Assembly: GCF_026342735.1 (NCBI RefSeq)
Contig: NZ_JAPEMM010000001.1
Span: 1,798,001-1,862,000 of the forward strand
Direction: 5' to 3'
Source: Streptomyces sp. NBC_00193
GTDB taxonomy: Bacteria > Actinomycetota > Actinomycetes > Streptomycetales > Streptomycetaceae
Length of the DNA: 64,000 bases
In this document: positions 27,695-37,147 of the stretch, one piece after another
Numbering within the stretch: the stretch's first letter is position 1
How the letters are laid out: each line of letters opens with the position of its first letter
The notes under the pieces: model-generated
Seen by the model: the letters and a program-made list of their open reading frames with translations, nothing else
Database searches by the model: none
What the model was told of the DNA's origin: nothing
Position numbers and translations under genes: made by a program

Positions 27695-28314
27695 TGGATT
27701 GTTACCTTTCGTCCCTCGATGCGGTAGCCGTGCCGGGCCAGGCGCCCCACGACGTCGACGAGCAGCTCGCGCTCGACTTCCTTGATCCGCTCATGGAGAG
27801 CGGCTTCGTCCTCTTCGTCCCGGACCTCGACAACACCCTGGGCGATGATCGGACCGGTGTCCACGCCCGCGTCCACGAAGTGGACGGTGCAGCCGGTGAC
27901 CTTCGCGCCGTAGGCGAGGGCGTCCCGTACGCCGTGGGCACCCGGGAAGGCCGGGAGGAGGGCGGGGTGGGTGTTGACGAACCGGCCGCCGAAGCGGCCG
28001 ATGAACTCGGGCCCGACGATCTTCATGAACCCCGCCGAGATCACGAGGTCCGGCGCGTGCGCGTCCGTGGCCTCCGTCAGGGCGGCGTCCCACTCCGCAC
28101 GGCTCGCGTACGCCTTGACCGGGCACACGAAGGTCGGGATCCCGGCCTTCTCGGCGCGCTCCAGGCCGGCGATGTTCTCGCGGTCGGCTCCCACGGCGAC
28201 GACTTCGGCGCCGAAGCCCTCGGATCCGCCGGGGTGGGCGTCGATGGCGTCGAGCAGGGCCTGGAGGTTGGTGCCGGATCCGGAGACCAGCACGACCAGG
28301 CGGGAGGCGGCCAT
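27691..28314 (-). CDS. purN: Phosphoribosylglycinamide formyltransferase
   Basis: 207-residue GAR transformylase, which uses 10-formyl-THF in the third step of purine synthesis. Motifs: [16 protein letters not shown] for substrate phosphate, the Asn/His/Asp catalytic set around [17 protein letters not shown] and [17 protein letters not shown]. The ATG at 28314 has AAAGGG upstream. First gene of the purN-purH operon, with a good sigma-70-type promoter about 110 bases upstream. Confidence 0.96.
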   Translation of the reverse strand: MAASRLVVLVSGSGTNLQALLDAIDAHPGGSEGFGAEVVAVGADRENIAGLERAEKAGIPTFVCPVKAYASRAEWDAALTEATDAHAPDLVISAGFMKIVGPEFIGRFGGRFVNTHPALLPAFPGAHGVRDALAYGAKVTGCTVHFVDAGVDTGPIIAQGVVEVRDEEDEAALHERIKEVERELLVDVVGRLARHGYRIEGRKVTIQ

Positions 28315-28400
28315 GGGAGGCCCTTTCTCGTCGAGCGGGGGCGCCTCCCGGAGCGAACCGGGGGCGCGTCGTTCGTCTTGTGCGATCGCATGAAAATTCG

Positions 28401-28447
28401 GGTCCCCGATATACGGGGGACCATACGAAGCCACCGACCGCCTGCAA
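28401..28447 (-). promoter_or_regulatory. Probable purN-purH promoter with start-site hairpin
   Basis: Minus strand: -35 TTGCAG (28447-28442), 16-base spacer, -10 TATGGT (28425-28420). A 7-bp hairpin GGTCCCC/GGGGACC (28422-28401) overlaps the -10 and start point and is followed by an AT-rich GAATTTT, so it may affect initiation or early elongation. Confidence 0.55.
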
Positions 28448-28576
28448 CGATACCGGCACACCGGACGGCCCCCGAGGGACGGGGGGACGGGTGGGCGGTA
28501 GCGTCTGGCGTACACGCCGTAAACAGGCCTCGGACGTCCCAGCGGCGTCCACGACACAGGGGATGAAACACACCCG

Positions 28577-29272
28577 ATGCCGGACCGCCCCCAGCCCGAC
28601 CGCCCGACCGACGACAACCCCTTCGCGGCGCCCCCGGAAGGCCGGCCCGATCAGCTCTGGGAGCCGCGCGCCGGCGGTGACGGCGGCGACCCGCAGAAGC
28701 CAGGGGCGGGACCGGGCGCGGACCCCGGGTCGGGACCGGCTCGCTGGGACCCCACGGACCCGATCCAGCGGCGGGCCCGGTACGCGCTGCTGGCCGGCAT
28801 GTGGGGCTTCTTCTTCGGGGTCTTCGGCATCCCGTCGATGGGGCTGCTGCTGGGCGCGCTCGCCCTGTACTGGGGGATCAGCGCACTGCGCGGGGTCCCG
28901 GCGAAGCCGTCCGGGGACGGGGCGCAGGACGCCCCGCGCACGACGGGCGCCACGGCGGCGGACGTGGGTACGGGTACGGGCCGAGGCGCCCGCACGGACG
29001 CGGACGCCGCTGCCGACGCCGCTCCCGGCGCGGCCCGGGGCGGACTGGCGGCACTGGGCGCCGCCGCCCGGCCCCAGCGGACGGCGGCCGCGAGCGGCCT
29101 CGTGACCGCTTCGCTGGCGATCCTGCTGGCGCTGTCCTCGTACGCGGTGCAGCTCACGTACAAGGACTTCTACGTCTGCAAGCAGGACGCCCTCACCAAG
29201 CCGGCCGAGCTGCAGTGCAACGACCTGCTGCCGGACAACTTCATCGGCAAGATGCTCGAGGTCCAGCGGTAG
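28577..29272 (+). CDS. Two-helix membrane protein with disordered loops
   Basis: 231-residue protein of unknown function. A Pro/Gly-rich acidic N terminus leads to a Gly/Phe-rich helical region (about residues 69-103, GMWGFFFGVFGIPSMGLLLG), a long Ala/Thr/Asp loop, another helix (about 174-192), and a short extracytoplasmic tail with two Cys (YVCKQD and LQCNDLL) that could form a disulfide. Its TAG stop abuts the TAG stop of the convergent gene with no base between (29272/29273), so the two transcripts must overlap. Confidence 0.83.
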   Translation: MPDRPQPDRPTDDNPFAAPPEGRPDQLWEPRAGGDGGDPQKPGAGPGADPGSGPARWDPTDPIQRRARYALLAGMWGFFFGVFGIPSMGLLLGALALYWGISALRGVPAKPSGDGAQDAPRTTGATAADVGTGTGRGARTDADAAADAAPGAARGGLAALGAAARPQRTAAASGLVTASLAILLALSSYAVQLTYKDFYVCKQDALTKPAELQCNDLLPDNFIGKMLEVQR

Positions 29273-30988
29273 CTAATCGATCGGGGCGGCCCCTTCGGGC
29301 TGCCCCGGGTCCGTTTCCGGGCCCGCTTCCGGCCCCGACTCCGGCTTCCGGCGGGTCAGGACGCGGGCTCCGGTCACCGGCGGGACGAGCGGGGACGGGC
29401 TCGGGGGCGGCGGAAGGGACGTTCCGGCGGCCACGAGTGCCCCCGGTCCAGGTACGGGCGTGAGCGTCAGCGCCGGTGGCGGCTCCGCGGGCAGTGCGGG
29501 GATCGGGATCGGGGTCAGGTCCAGCTTGAGGCCGGGCATGACCAGCACGGGACGCTTCGGCGGGGCGGACACCGGCCGGGCCCCTTCCTCCGGGACCCGG
29601 GCCGCGGGCGGTGCGGCGCCCTCCTCCGGTGTGCCGGAGAAGTCCGGGATCAGGGTGCCCGCCGCACGGCGCAGGGCCGCCCAGCGGACCTCCCGTACGC
29701 CGCTGTCGTGCCAGCCGTCCTCCGAGCCCTCGCCGGTCAGGCCCTTCGCGGGCCGGTTCCGCCAGGCGTGCACGGTGACGGCCAGCGGGACCGCGAGGAC
29801 CAGGGTCCAGCCCAGGGCCGCCCCGCCCGCCTGCCACCACACGGGGCCGAAGGCGGCCAGCTCCCGGGATCCGAGGGGCCCCGCCGAAGCCGCGGCGAGG
29901 GCGGCCGTCGCCAGGGCGCACACCAGGGAGCCCAGGGCCGCCGTGAGCGCGGTCTCCCCGTACGAGACGTCGCGTGCCCGGCGCACCGCGAACCAGCCCA
30001 CCGCCAGCCCGGCCGCCACCGGCACCGCGCCGACGGCCCAGGTCAGCGGCGTGCCGGGACCCTCCGCGGGCAGCGCCGCGAGCAGCGGGAAGCCCGGCAG
30101 CGCGGCCGAGCCGTCGAAGCCGAGCGGGGTCGCGGCAGCTCCGGTGCCCAGCGCGAAGCCGGGACCGAGAGCGTAGGAGGCGCCCCAGACGACCGCGTTC
30201 GGGATCAGCGCGAGGGCCAGCAGCAGCACCGCGAAGCGGCCCGACCAGACCCCGGTCAGCGCCGCGAACGAGCCCTGCACCTCCGACCCGTGCCAGGCCA
30301 GCGAGACGCCGACCAGCAGGGCCCCGCCGCCGAGGAGCACCAGCACCCCGCCGGCGCCGGCCCGCAGCGCGAGGGCGTAGCGGGGCCGGGTGAGCCGGCC
30401 GGGCAGCGGACCGGTCAGCTGGCCGAGCGGCCTCCCCCGGGACTCCCAGACCCCGCCCGCGGCGGCGAGGGCGGCCACGACCGGGAGGTGCCGGGCCGCG
30501 CTGAGCGGGTCGGCGGGCATCGGCCCGGAGGCTGCGTAGACGACGGCCAGGGCGCCGACCCCGAGGTAGCCGCAGAGCACGGCGGAGAACACCACGCCCG
30601 CGGGCAGCGGCTCCGCGCCCCGGTCCTCCTGCGCGGCGCTGCCCAGCCGGGCGGCGCGCCGGATGAGCAGGGCGGGCAGGGCCACCAGCAGCAACGGGGT
30701 CAGGCCGACGGGGGCGGGCACCCCGGAGAGGGTCTCGTAGCGGACGAGTTCGGTCCCGTGGGCGAGCAGCCACAGGCCCGCGGCGAGGTGCAGGGCGCCG
30801 CCGGGGCCGCTGTCGGGGAAGGGGGAGCTGATCCACAGCACGATGACGAGCACGGCGAGGAAACCGAGCCCCAGCACTGCGGCGACGGCGCCACCCACGA
30901 CACACGCGGCGGCCGCCGGTGAACGACGCCGTACGGGGGCCCTTGGGGGCGTGGGCAACGAGGTCCCGCGTTCGGTCACTTGGGTCAC
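29273..30988 (-). CDS. DUF6350-like polytopic membrane protein
   Basis: 571-residue protein with about ten to twelve hydrophobic helices between residues 25 and 430, an Ala/Leu/Gly-dominated composition, and a ~120-residue Pro-rich cytoplasmic tail (LPAEPPPALTLTPVPG). It fits the DUF6350 family conserved in this position in Streptomyces, an assignment based on appearance and context. Start uncertain: GTG at 30988 chosen, GTG at 30979 possible. It converges with the gene at 28577 without spacer and is divergent from the XRE/sigma-like fusion gene. Confidence 0.8.
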   Translation of the reverse strand: MTQVTERGTSLPTPPRAPVRRRSPAAAACVVGGAVAAVLGLGFLAVLVIVLWISSPFPDSGPGGALHLAAGLWLLAHGTELVRYETLSGVPAPVGLTPLLLVALPALLIRRAARLGSAAQEDRGAEPLPAGVVFSAVLCGYLGVGALAVVYAASGPMPADPLSAARHLPVVAALAAAGGVWESRGRPLGQLTGPLPGRLTRPRYALALRAGAGGVLVLLGGGALLVGVSLAWHGSEVQGSFAALTGVWSGRFAVLLLALALIPNAVVWGASYALGPGFALGTGAAATPLGFDGSAALPGFPLLAALPAEGPGTPLTWAVGAVPVAAGLAVGWFAVRRARDVSYGETALTAALGSLVCALATAALAAASAGPLGSRELAAFGPVWWQAGGAALGWTLVLAVPLAVTVHAWRNRPAKGLTGEGSEDGWHDSGVREVRWAALRRAAGTLIPDFSGTPEEGAAPPAARVPEEGARPVSAPPKRPVLVMPGLKLDLTPIPIPALPAEPPPALTLTPVPGPGALVAAGTSLPPPPSPSPLVPPVTGARVLTRRKPESGPEAGPETDPGQPEGAAPID

Positions 30989-31107
30989 CCCGCCATGGTG
31001 CCAACGACACGCGCTATGGGCGGGTAACAGGCGAATGACCGTGGTGTCGCTCAATATACGTTTATGTACTTTTTCGGTCAGGGCGTCCGGGTCGCGGGGA
31101 GTCTGGC

Positions 31108-33132
31108 ATGACACAAAGCGTCACGGAGCTGGGTCTCCCCACCCCGAAGGAACGCCGACGCCTGCGCGAAGCGGCCGATCTGACGCACGAAGAGGTCGCG
31201 GCGGCGGTGGGCGTCACCTCGAACACGGTCCGCTCCTGGGAGACCGGCCGCACCCACCCCCGGGGCCGCAAGCTGGAGGCCTACTCCAAGCTCCTGACCC
31301 GGCTGTCCGCGGACGGCTCCCCCGGCTCCGCCCCCTCGGGCCCCACGGCCCGGGCCGACGGCTCGGCGGCCCCGGAGGGCCCTGACCGGGGCAAGGGCAC
31401 GGACACGGGCACCGGTTCCGCCTCGGACTCCCCCTCGGGTTCCGCCGGCCCCGCGCAGGGCCGGGGCGACGGCACCGGGGCGGCAGCGGTCGCCGACGGT
31501 ACGCCCGCCCGGCCCCTGCGGCCCGCCTGGGCCAACGGGACCGCCACCCCCCTGGCCGACGCGCCCGCCGCAACCGGCCCCGCCGGGGCGGCCGCGGACG
31601 CGGCGTCAGGCCCGGGCGCGGCGCCCGGCGGCCGGCGCGACAGCGCCGCGGCGGACTCCGCGGAGTCCGGCTCCGAGGACGCGGCGGAGGCCGCCTGGGC
31701 GGCAACCGGCGCCGCTCCCGCGGATGCGGACACGGCGTCAGCCGCCGACGCCCCCGAGGGCCGGTTCGGGCTGCGCATGATGCGCGGACTCACCCGGCCC
31801 GTCGGCGCGCAGACCCGGCCCAAGGCCGCCGCCAAGCGGGCCGCGAAGCCCCCCGTCGGGATGCCCCGGCACGAGGCGAAGTCCCCGGTCAAGGCCGGGG
31901 CCGCCGCGGGCGGCCACGGCGGAGGCGGCCGCGCAGCCCTCCGCCCTGGCAGCCCCCTCCCCCCGGGCACCGGTACGGGCACGGCCCCTGACACCGGCTC
32001 AGACCCCGCAGCGCACTCCGGGCCGCGCTCCGGGAAGACCTCCGCGCCGGACACCGGGCCGGGCCGGGTGCGCCCCGCCGATCCCGCCACCCCGACGGAC
32101 ACCACCGGCGCGGGCTCCGACCCCGCGTCAGTGGACGCGAGGACGCCCGGGCCTGACGCCGCATCGGACTCGGCATCGGGCGCCGCGCCGAACTCCGCGC
32201 CGACCGGCAAGGCCACCCGACCGGCCGAACCCGCGGCAGACCCCGGCGAGCCGGGCGGCCCGGCGGCGGAGGCCCGTACCGCCCCCCAGGACGCCCCGGG
32301 CGAGGACACCGCCCCGGCGGTGTCGGCGATCGACGCCTTCGAGGCCCTCTACGACCGCACCGCCCCCGCCCTGACCCGTCAGGCCTACCTCCTCACCGGC
32401 CGCCACGCCCTCTCCTGCGAGGCCGTGGAGCGCGCCTTCCAGCAGGCCTGGGAGCGCTGGCCCGAGGTCGCCACCGATCCCGATCCGGTCGGGTGGGTGC
32501 GCGCGGCCACGTACGAGTACGCGCTCTCCCCCTGGCACCGGTTCCGGCGGTCCCACCGGCATCCCGACGAGCCCCCGGCCGACCCCGCGGACCGCGTCCT
32601 CCTGGACGCGATGCTCGCACTGCCCCCGGCCCACCGCCGCACCGTGCTGCTCTACGACGGCGTCGGGCTGGACCTCCCCGACACCGCCGCCGAGACCGAG
32701 GCGTCCACGCCGACCGCCGGCAACCGGCTCGTCAACGCGCACGCCGACCTCGCCGACCAGCTCCCCGAGCTGGACGGCGTACCGCCCGCGAAGCAGTCCG
32801 CGGTGCTGCGCGAACGGCTCGGCACGCTGCGGCCCGCGGGCCGGCTGGAGCCGCGCGCGGCAGGCGTCGTACGGGTGGCCGGCGAGCACCGCAATCGGCT
32901 GTGGACGCGTGCGGTGGTCGGGGTGACGGCCGTCATCACCGCGGCGACGGCCTACACCTGGGTGACCGCTCCGACCGAGTACGAGCCTCCGCGCGCGCCC
33001 GGCGCGAGCGTGTCGGGCGTGCCCCCGCACAGCGGCCCGCAGCAGCTCACGGACGAGGGCCGGCAGCTCCACGACAAGCTGCTGTCCGATCCTTCGGCCG
33101 GGCCCTCCCGGATCTCGCCGAGCCTCGAATAG
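31108..33132 (+). CDS. XRE helix-turn-helix / sigma-70-like / transmembrane fusion protein
   Basis: 674-residue protein of unusual build. Residues ~12-66 are a Cro/C1-type HTH (LTHEEVAAAVGVTSNTVRSW, with ETGRTHPRG). Residues ~70-404 are a disordered Ala/Gly/Pro/Asp linker. Residues ~405-500 resemble an ECF sigma region 2 (YLLTGRHALSCEAVERAFQQ, then AWERWPEV and WVRAATYEYAL), and ~500-555 a region 4 (MLALPPAHRRTVLLYDGVGL) whose second HTH looks eroded. A single helix (~598-620) and a 54-residue tail follow. GGGGAG lies eight bases before the ATG. It may be a membrane-tethered regulator; activity as a sigma factor is doubtful. Confidence 0.85.
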   Translation: MTQSVTELGLPTPKERRRLREAADLTHEEVAAAVGVTSNTVRSWETGRTHPRGRKLEAYSKLLTRLSADGSPGSAPSGPTARADGSAAPEGPDRGKGTDTGTGSASDSPSGSAGPAQGRGDGTGAAAVADGTPARPLRPAWANGTATPLADAPAATGPAGAAADAASGPGAAPGGRRDSAAADSAESGSEDAAEAAWAATGAAPADADTASAADAPEGRFGLRMMRGLTRPVGAQTRPKAAAKRAAKPPVGMPRHEAKSPVKAGAAAGGHGGGGRAALRPGSPLPPGTGTGTAPDTGSDPAAHSGPRSGKTSAPDTGPGRVRPADPATPTDTTGAGSDPASVDARTPGPDAASDSASGAAPNSAPTGKATRPAEPAADPGEPGGPAAEARTAPQDAPGEDTAPAVSAIDAFEALYDRTAPALTRQAYLLTGRHALSCEAVERAFQQAWERWPEVATDPDPVGWVRAATYEYALSPWHRFRRSHRHPDEPPADPADRVLLDAMLALPPAHRRTVLLYDGVGLDLPDTAAETEASTPTAGNRLVNAHADLADQLPELDGVPPAKQSAVLRERLGTLRPAGRLEPRAAGVVRVAGEHRNRLWTRAVVGVTAVITAATAYTWVTAPTEYEPPRAPGASVSGVPPHSGPQQLTDEGRQLHDKLLSDPSAGPSRISPSLE

Positions 33133-33162
33133 CGGTACGCCGGGCATCCCCCGCATACGGAA

Positions 33163-33206
33163 ACGGGCGTGGCCCGCACCCCTCGCAGGGTGCGGGCCAC
33201 GCCCGT
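33163..33206. terminator. Bidirectional terminator between the fusion gene and sucD
   Basis: Perfect 19-bp stem (33163-33181 with 33188-33206) and a CTCGCA loop, 31 bases past the plus-strand stop and 34 bases past the sucD stop. Confidence 0.93.
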
Positions 33207-33239
33207 CTGCACGTACAGCCGAAGGCTGCTGCTTACTGC

Positions 33240-34130
33240 TTACTGCGCGGCGTTCAGGATCTCGCGCGCCAGCTTCGCGGTCTCGGTCGGCGTCTTGCCG
33301 ACCTTCACGCCCGCGGCCTCCAGGGCTTCCTTCTTGGCCTGTGCGGTGCCAGAAGAACCGGAGACGATCGCACCGGCGTGACCCATGGTCTTGCCCTCGG
33401 GGGCGGTGAAGCCCGCGACGTAGCCGACGACCGGCTTGGTGACGTTCTTCGCGATGAAGTCCGCCGCACGCTCCTCGGCGTCGCCGCCGATCTCGCCGAT
33501 CATGACGATCAGGTCGGTGTCGGGGTCCGCCTCGAACGCCTCGAGGGCGTCGATGTGCGTGGTGCCGATGACCGGGTCGCCACCGATGCCGACGGCGGAG
33601 GAGAAGCCGATGTCACGGAGCTCGTACATCATCTGGTAGGTCAGCGTGCCCGACTTGGACACGAGACCGATGCGGCCGGGCTTGGTGATGTCGCCCGGGA
33701 TGATGCCGGCGTTGGACTGGCCGGGGGTGATCAGACCCGGGCAGTTCGGGCCGATGATCCGCGTCTTGTTGCCCTTGCTGGAGGCGTACGACCAGAAGGC
33801 GGCGGAGTCGTGCACCGCGATGCCCTCGGTGATGACGACGGCCAGCGGGATCTCGGCGTCGATCGCCTCGACCACGGCGGACTTGGCGAACGCCGGCGGG
33901 ACGAAGAGGACGGAGACGTTGGCGCCCGTCTTCTCCATCGCCTCGGCGACGGAACCGAAGACCGGGACCTCGGTGCCGTCGAAGTCGACGGTGGTGCCGG
34001 CCTTGCGCGGGTTCACGCCGCCGACGATGTTGGTGCCGTCAGCCAGCATCAGCTTGGTGTGCTTCATGCCCGTGGCACCGGTCATGCCCTGGACGATGAC
34101 CTTGCTGTCCTTGTTGAGGAAGATAGCCAT
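33240..34130 (-). CDS. sucD: Succinyl-CoA ligase, alpha subunit
   Basis: 296-residue CoA-binding subunit that carries the phosphohistidine intermediate in conversion of succinyl-CoA to succinate. N-terminal CoA-binding Rossmann domain with [36 protein letters not shown]; the active His in [13 protein letters not shown]. Second gene of the sucC-sucD operon, 21 bases behind sucC. Confidence 0.97.
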   Translation of the reverse strand: MAIFLNKDSKVIVQGMTGATGMKHTKLMLADGTNIVGGVNPRKAGTTVDFDGTEVPVFGSVAEAMEKTGANVSVLFVPPAFAKSAVVEAIDAEIPLAVVITEGIAVHDSAAFWSYASSKGNKTRIIGPNCPGLITPGQSNAGIIPGDITKPGRIGLVSKSGTLTYQMMYELRDIGFSSAVGIGGDPVIGTTHIDALEAFEADPDTDLIVMIGEIGGDAEERAADFIAKNVTKPVVGYVAGFTAPEGKTMGHAGAIVSGSSGTAQAKKEALEAAGVKVGKTPTETAKLAREILNAAQ

Positions 34131-34151
34131 GTGAGTCTGTGACCTCTGCCC

Positions 34152-35330
34152 TTACTTCGCAGCCGCGAGCTCGGCGGCCTTGTCGGCCGCGCCGTCCATG
34201 GTGTCCACGCGCTGAACCAGCGGGTGGTTGGCGTCCGAGAGGATCTTGCGACCCAGCTCGGCGTTGTTGCCGTCGAGGCGGACGACCAGCGGCTTGGTGA
34301 CCGCCTCGCCCTTGTCCTCGAGCAGCTGCAGCGCCTGGACGATGCCGTTGGCGACCTCGTCACACGCGGTGATGCCACCGAAGACGTTGACGAAGACGGA
34401 CTTGACGTCCGGGTCGCCGAGGATGATCTCGAGACCGTTGGCCATGACGGCGGCGGAGGCGCCACCGCCGATGTCCAGGAAGTTGGCGGGCTTGACCCCG
34501 CCGTGGTTCTCGCCGGCGTACGCGACGACGTCGAGGGTGCTCATGACGAGACCCGCGCCGTTGCCGATGATGCCGACCTCGCCGTCGAGCTTCACGTAGT
34601 TGAGGTTCTTCGCCTTGGCGGCGGCCTCGAGCGGGTTCGCGGCCGCGTGGTCCACGAACTCCTCGTGGCCCGGCTGGCGGAACTCGGCGTTCTCGTCGAG
34701 GGAGACCTTGCCGTCGAGCGCGATGACGTCGCCGTTGGCGACCTTCGCGAGCGGGTTGACCTCGACGAGGAGCGCGTCCTCGGCGATGAAGGTCGCCCAC
34801 AGGGTCACGAGGACCTCGGCGACCTTCTCGGCGACCTCGGCCGGGAACTGCGCCAGCGCGACGATCTCGCGGGCCTTCTCGATGGTCACGCCCTCGTTGG
34901 CGTTCACCGGGACCTTGGCGAGCTTCTCCGGGGTCTCCTCGGCGACCTGCTCGATGTCCATGCCGCCCGCGACCGAGGCCATGGCCAGGAAGGTGCGGTT
35001 GGTGCGGTCGAGGAGGTACGAGACGTAGTACTCCTCCAGGATCTCCGGAGCGGTCTCGGCGATCATCACCTTGTGGACCGTGTGGCCCTTGATGTCCATC
35101 CCGAGGATGTCCGTCGCCCGGGCGACGGCCTCGTCCGGGGTGGCGGCGAGCTTCACGCCGCCGGCCTTGCCGCGGCCGCCGACCTTCACCTGCGCCTTGA
35201 CGACCGACTTGCCGCCCAGCCGCTCCGTGGCCTCGCGCGCCGCCTCAGGCGTGTCGATCACTTCACCGGCCAGCACCGGTACACCGTGCTTGGCGAAGAG
35301 GTCCCTCGCCTGGTACTCGAACAGGTCCAC
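34152..35330 (-). CDS. sucC: Succinyl-CoA ligase, beta subunit
   Basis: 392-residue ATP-grasp subunit giving nucleotide specificity and the succinate site. It starts [19 protein letters not shown], has [17 protein letters not shown] in the ATP-grasp domain, VEVNPLAK, and the C-terminal [17 protein letters not shown]. Operon leader. The 319 bases upstream hold several dyads (see regulatory entries) but no obvious strong -35, suggesting activator-dependent control. Confidence 0.97.
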   Translation of the reverse strand: MDLFEYQARDLFAKHGVPVLAGEVIDTPEAAREATERLGGKSVVKAQVKVGGRGKAGGVKLAATPDEAVARATDILGMDIKGHTVHKVMIAETAPEILEEYYVSYLLDRTNRTFLAMASVAGGMDIEQVAEETPEKLAKVPVNANEGVTIEKAREIVALAQFPAEVAEKVAEVLVTLWATFIAEDALLVEVNPLAKVANGDVIALDGKVSLDENAEFRQPGHEEFVDHAAANPLEAAAKAKNLNYVKLDGEVGIIGNGAGLVMSTLDVVAYAGENHGGVKPANFLDIGGGASAAVMANGLEIILGDPDVKSVFVNVFGGITACDEVANGIVQALQLLEDKGEAVTKPLVVRLDGNNAELGRKILSDANHPLVQRVDTMDGAADKAAELAAAK

Positions 35331-35473
35331 GCGCGTCCGTCCCTTGTCTTCAAAGATTCGCAGTGATTCGCGGTTGTCTGCTATCTGCGTGGGCGTGCCG
35401 CGGAGGGCAACGTGACGGCGCTGTCACAAGGAAGGCGCACACGGTGACCGTGGACGCGGCATGTCCGTCCCGC

Positions 35474-35500
35474 AGGTTATCCCCGTGGGACGTAGGTCCC
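35474..35500 (-). promoter_or_regulatory. DosR/OsdR-type box near the sucC promoter
   Basis: Plus-strand GGGACGTAGGTCCC (35487-35500) has the GGGAC-N4-GTCCC core of the DosR/DevR dormancy-response box, flanked by TAA on one side. A -10-like TAACCT lies at 35479-35474, so the box would overlap the weak -35 region, a position from which an activator could act. Assignment is inferred from the core only. Confidence 0.4.
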
Positions 35501-35524
35501 TAAATCGCAGATCACACCTGAGCG

Positions 35525-35538
35525 GTGATACCTGTCAC
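35525..35538. promoter_or_regulatory. Candidate Crp-type site upstream of sucC
   Basis: GTGATACCTGTCAC matches the GTG-N6-GNCAC pattern that I recall for S. coelicolor Crp. It lies ~195 bases before sucC. A second dyad, GTGAC-N6-GTCAC, is at 35412-35427, nearer the gene. Confidence 0.3.
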
Positions 35539-35649
35539 AGATCGCCTCACGGTTGAACTGCATCTTCGTGCGATCCGCCGATGTACGGCCGCCGCGAGGC
35601 CTCTCCTACGGGGCTGCGCGCGGCGGTGCCCGCCGGGTCACGGGACGGG

Positions 35650-36813
35650 TCACGGGACGGGCAGGGGCCGCTTCTCCAGCGCCGCGGCCATCACCTCCGG
35701 GAACAGGTCGGGCGTGCAGGCGAAGGCCGGGGCGCCGAGTGCGGCCAGGGCGGCGGCGTGGTCCCGGTCGTAGGCGGGCGCCCCCTCGTCGGACAGCGCG
35801 AGCAGCGCCACGAACTCCACCCCCGCCGCCTTCATGGCCGCGACCCGCTTCAGCATCTCGTCGCGTATGCCGCCCTCATAGAGATCACTGATGAGGACGA
35901 CGACGGTGTCGGCGGGGCGGGTGATCTTCGACTGGCAGTAGGCGAGCGCACGGTTGATGTCGGTGCCGCCCCCGAGCTGGGTGCCGAAGAGCACGTCGAC
36001 GGGATCGTCGAGCTGGTCGGTCAGATCCACGACAGCGGTGTCAAAAACAACCAGCCGGGTCGCGATCGAACGCATCGAGGCCAGCACCGCCCCGAAGACG
36101 GAGGCGTAGACGACGGAGGCCGCCATCGAACCCGACTGGTCGATGCACAGCACGACCTCCTTCTTCACCGCCCGCGATGCGCGGCCGTACCCGACCAGCC
36201 GCTCGGGGACGACGGTCCGGTACTCCGGCAGGTAGTTCTTCAGGTTCGCCCGGATGGTCCGGTCCCAGTCGATGTCCGCGTGCCGCGGCCGGCTGATCCG
36301 GGCGGACCGGTCGAGCGCGCCCGTCAGCGTGGCCCGCGTCCGGCTCGCGAGCCGCTTCTCCACCTGCTCGACCACCTTGCGGACGACGGCGCGGGCCGTC
36401 TCGCGGGTGGTCTCGGGCATGGCCTTGTTGAGGGAGAGCAGGGTGCCGACGAGGTGCACGTCCGGCTCCACCGCCTCCAGCATCTCGGGCTCCAGCAGCA
36501 GCGCGGACAGGCCGAGCCGCTGGATCGCGTCCCGCTGCATGACCTGCACCACGGAGGTGGGGAAGTAGGTCCGGATGTCCCCGAGCCAGCGCGCCACATG
36601 GGGCGCGGACCCGCCGAGCCCGGCCGACCGCTCCCCGGCCCGCTTGCGCCCCCCGCCACCATCAGCCCCGTAGAGCGCCCCGAGCGCGGCGTCCATCCCC
36701 GCGTCCACCCCGCTCAACGCGACTCCGGTCCCCTCCCCCTCTCCCCCGCCCAACACCATCCGCCACCGCCGCAACCGCTCCGCGCCGCCGTCACTCACGT
36801 CTGCCCCACCCAT
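35650..36813 (-). CDS. vWA (CoxE-like) domain protein of the MoxR module
   Basis: 387-residue protein with a C-terminal von Willebrand A domain: the MIDAS motif is CIDQSGSM (about residue 225), followed by the conserved Thr in GGTDINRAL and Asp in LISDLYEGG. The N-terminal helical half matches CoxE-type partners of MoxR ATPases. Start at ATG 36813, with GGGAGG eight bases upstream; a GTG at 36798 is an alternative. Same strand as the MoxR and DUF5682 genes but 334 bases downstream, with repeat DNA between. MoxR-vWA pairs act as chaperones that insert metals or remodel targets; here the target is unknown. Confidence 0.9.
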   Translation of the reverse strand: MGGADVSDGGAERLRRWRMVLGGGEGEGTGVALSGVDAGMDAALGALYGADGGGGRKRAGERSAGLGGSAPHVARWLGDIRTYFPTSVVQVMQRDAIQRLGLSALLLEPEMLEAVEPDVHLVGTLLSLNKAMPETTRETARAVVRKVVEQVEKRLASRTRATLTGALDRSARISRPRHADIDWDRTIRANLKNYLPEYRTVVPERLVGYGRASRAVKKEVVLCIDQSGSMAASVVYASVFGAVLASMRSIATRLVVFDTAVVDLTDQLDDPVDVLFGTQLGGGTDINRALAYCQSKITRPADTVVVLISDLYEGGIRDEMLKRVAAMKAAGVEFVALLALSDEGAPAYDRDHAAALAALGAPAFACTPDLFPEVMAAALEKRPLPVP

Positions 36814-36901
36814 CTGCCGTACCTCCCACTCGCGACCCGATCCCGCCCACCAGCGCCAGCGCCGCCACACGGGGCGAAGCCCCCGACCCACCCCTCACCG
36901 C

Positions 36902-37130
36902 TGCGCGGGGCTGCTCCCCTACCCGCCCTTCCACCGTTCCCCGGGCTACGCCCGGACCCCGCGCGTCAAACACCGGCGAAGCTGGATTCGGCCGACGTCA
37001 GCGAAACCCAGCCCCTCCGGCGTTTGAGGAGCGGGGGTCCGGGGGCTGGCCCCCGGCAACGGCGCCGCACCGGCAACGGGTCCGGGGCGCAGCCCCGGGG
37101 AACGGGCGAAGGGCGGGTAGGGGACTCCGC
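36902..37130. repeat. Two inverted copies of the dispersed repeat between DUF5682 and vWA genes
   Basis: The 334-base gap (36814-37147) carries one copy in reverse orientation (about 36902-36965, CTCCCCTACCCGCCCTTCC side) and one in forward orientation (about 37010-37130), the latter's GGGCGGGTAGGGGAC end facing the DUF5682 stop. No gene is apparent in the gap. Confidence 0.85.
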
Positions 37131-37147
37131 CCCGCGCAGCGGCCCGC

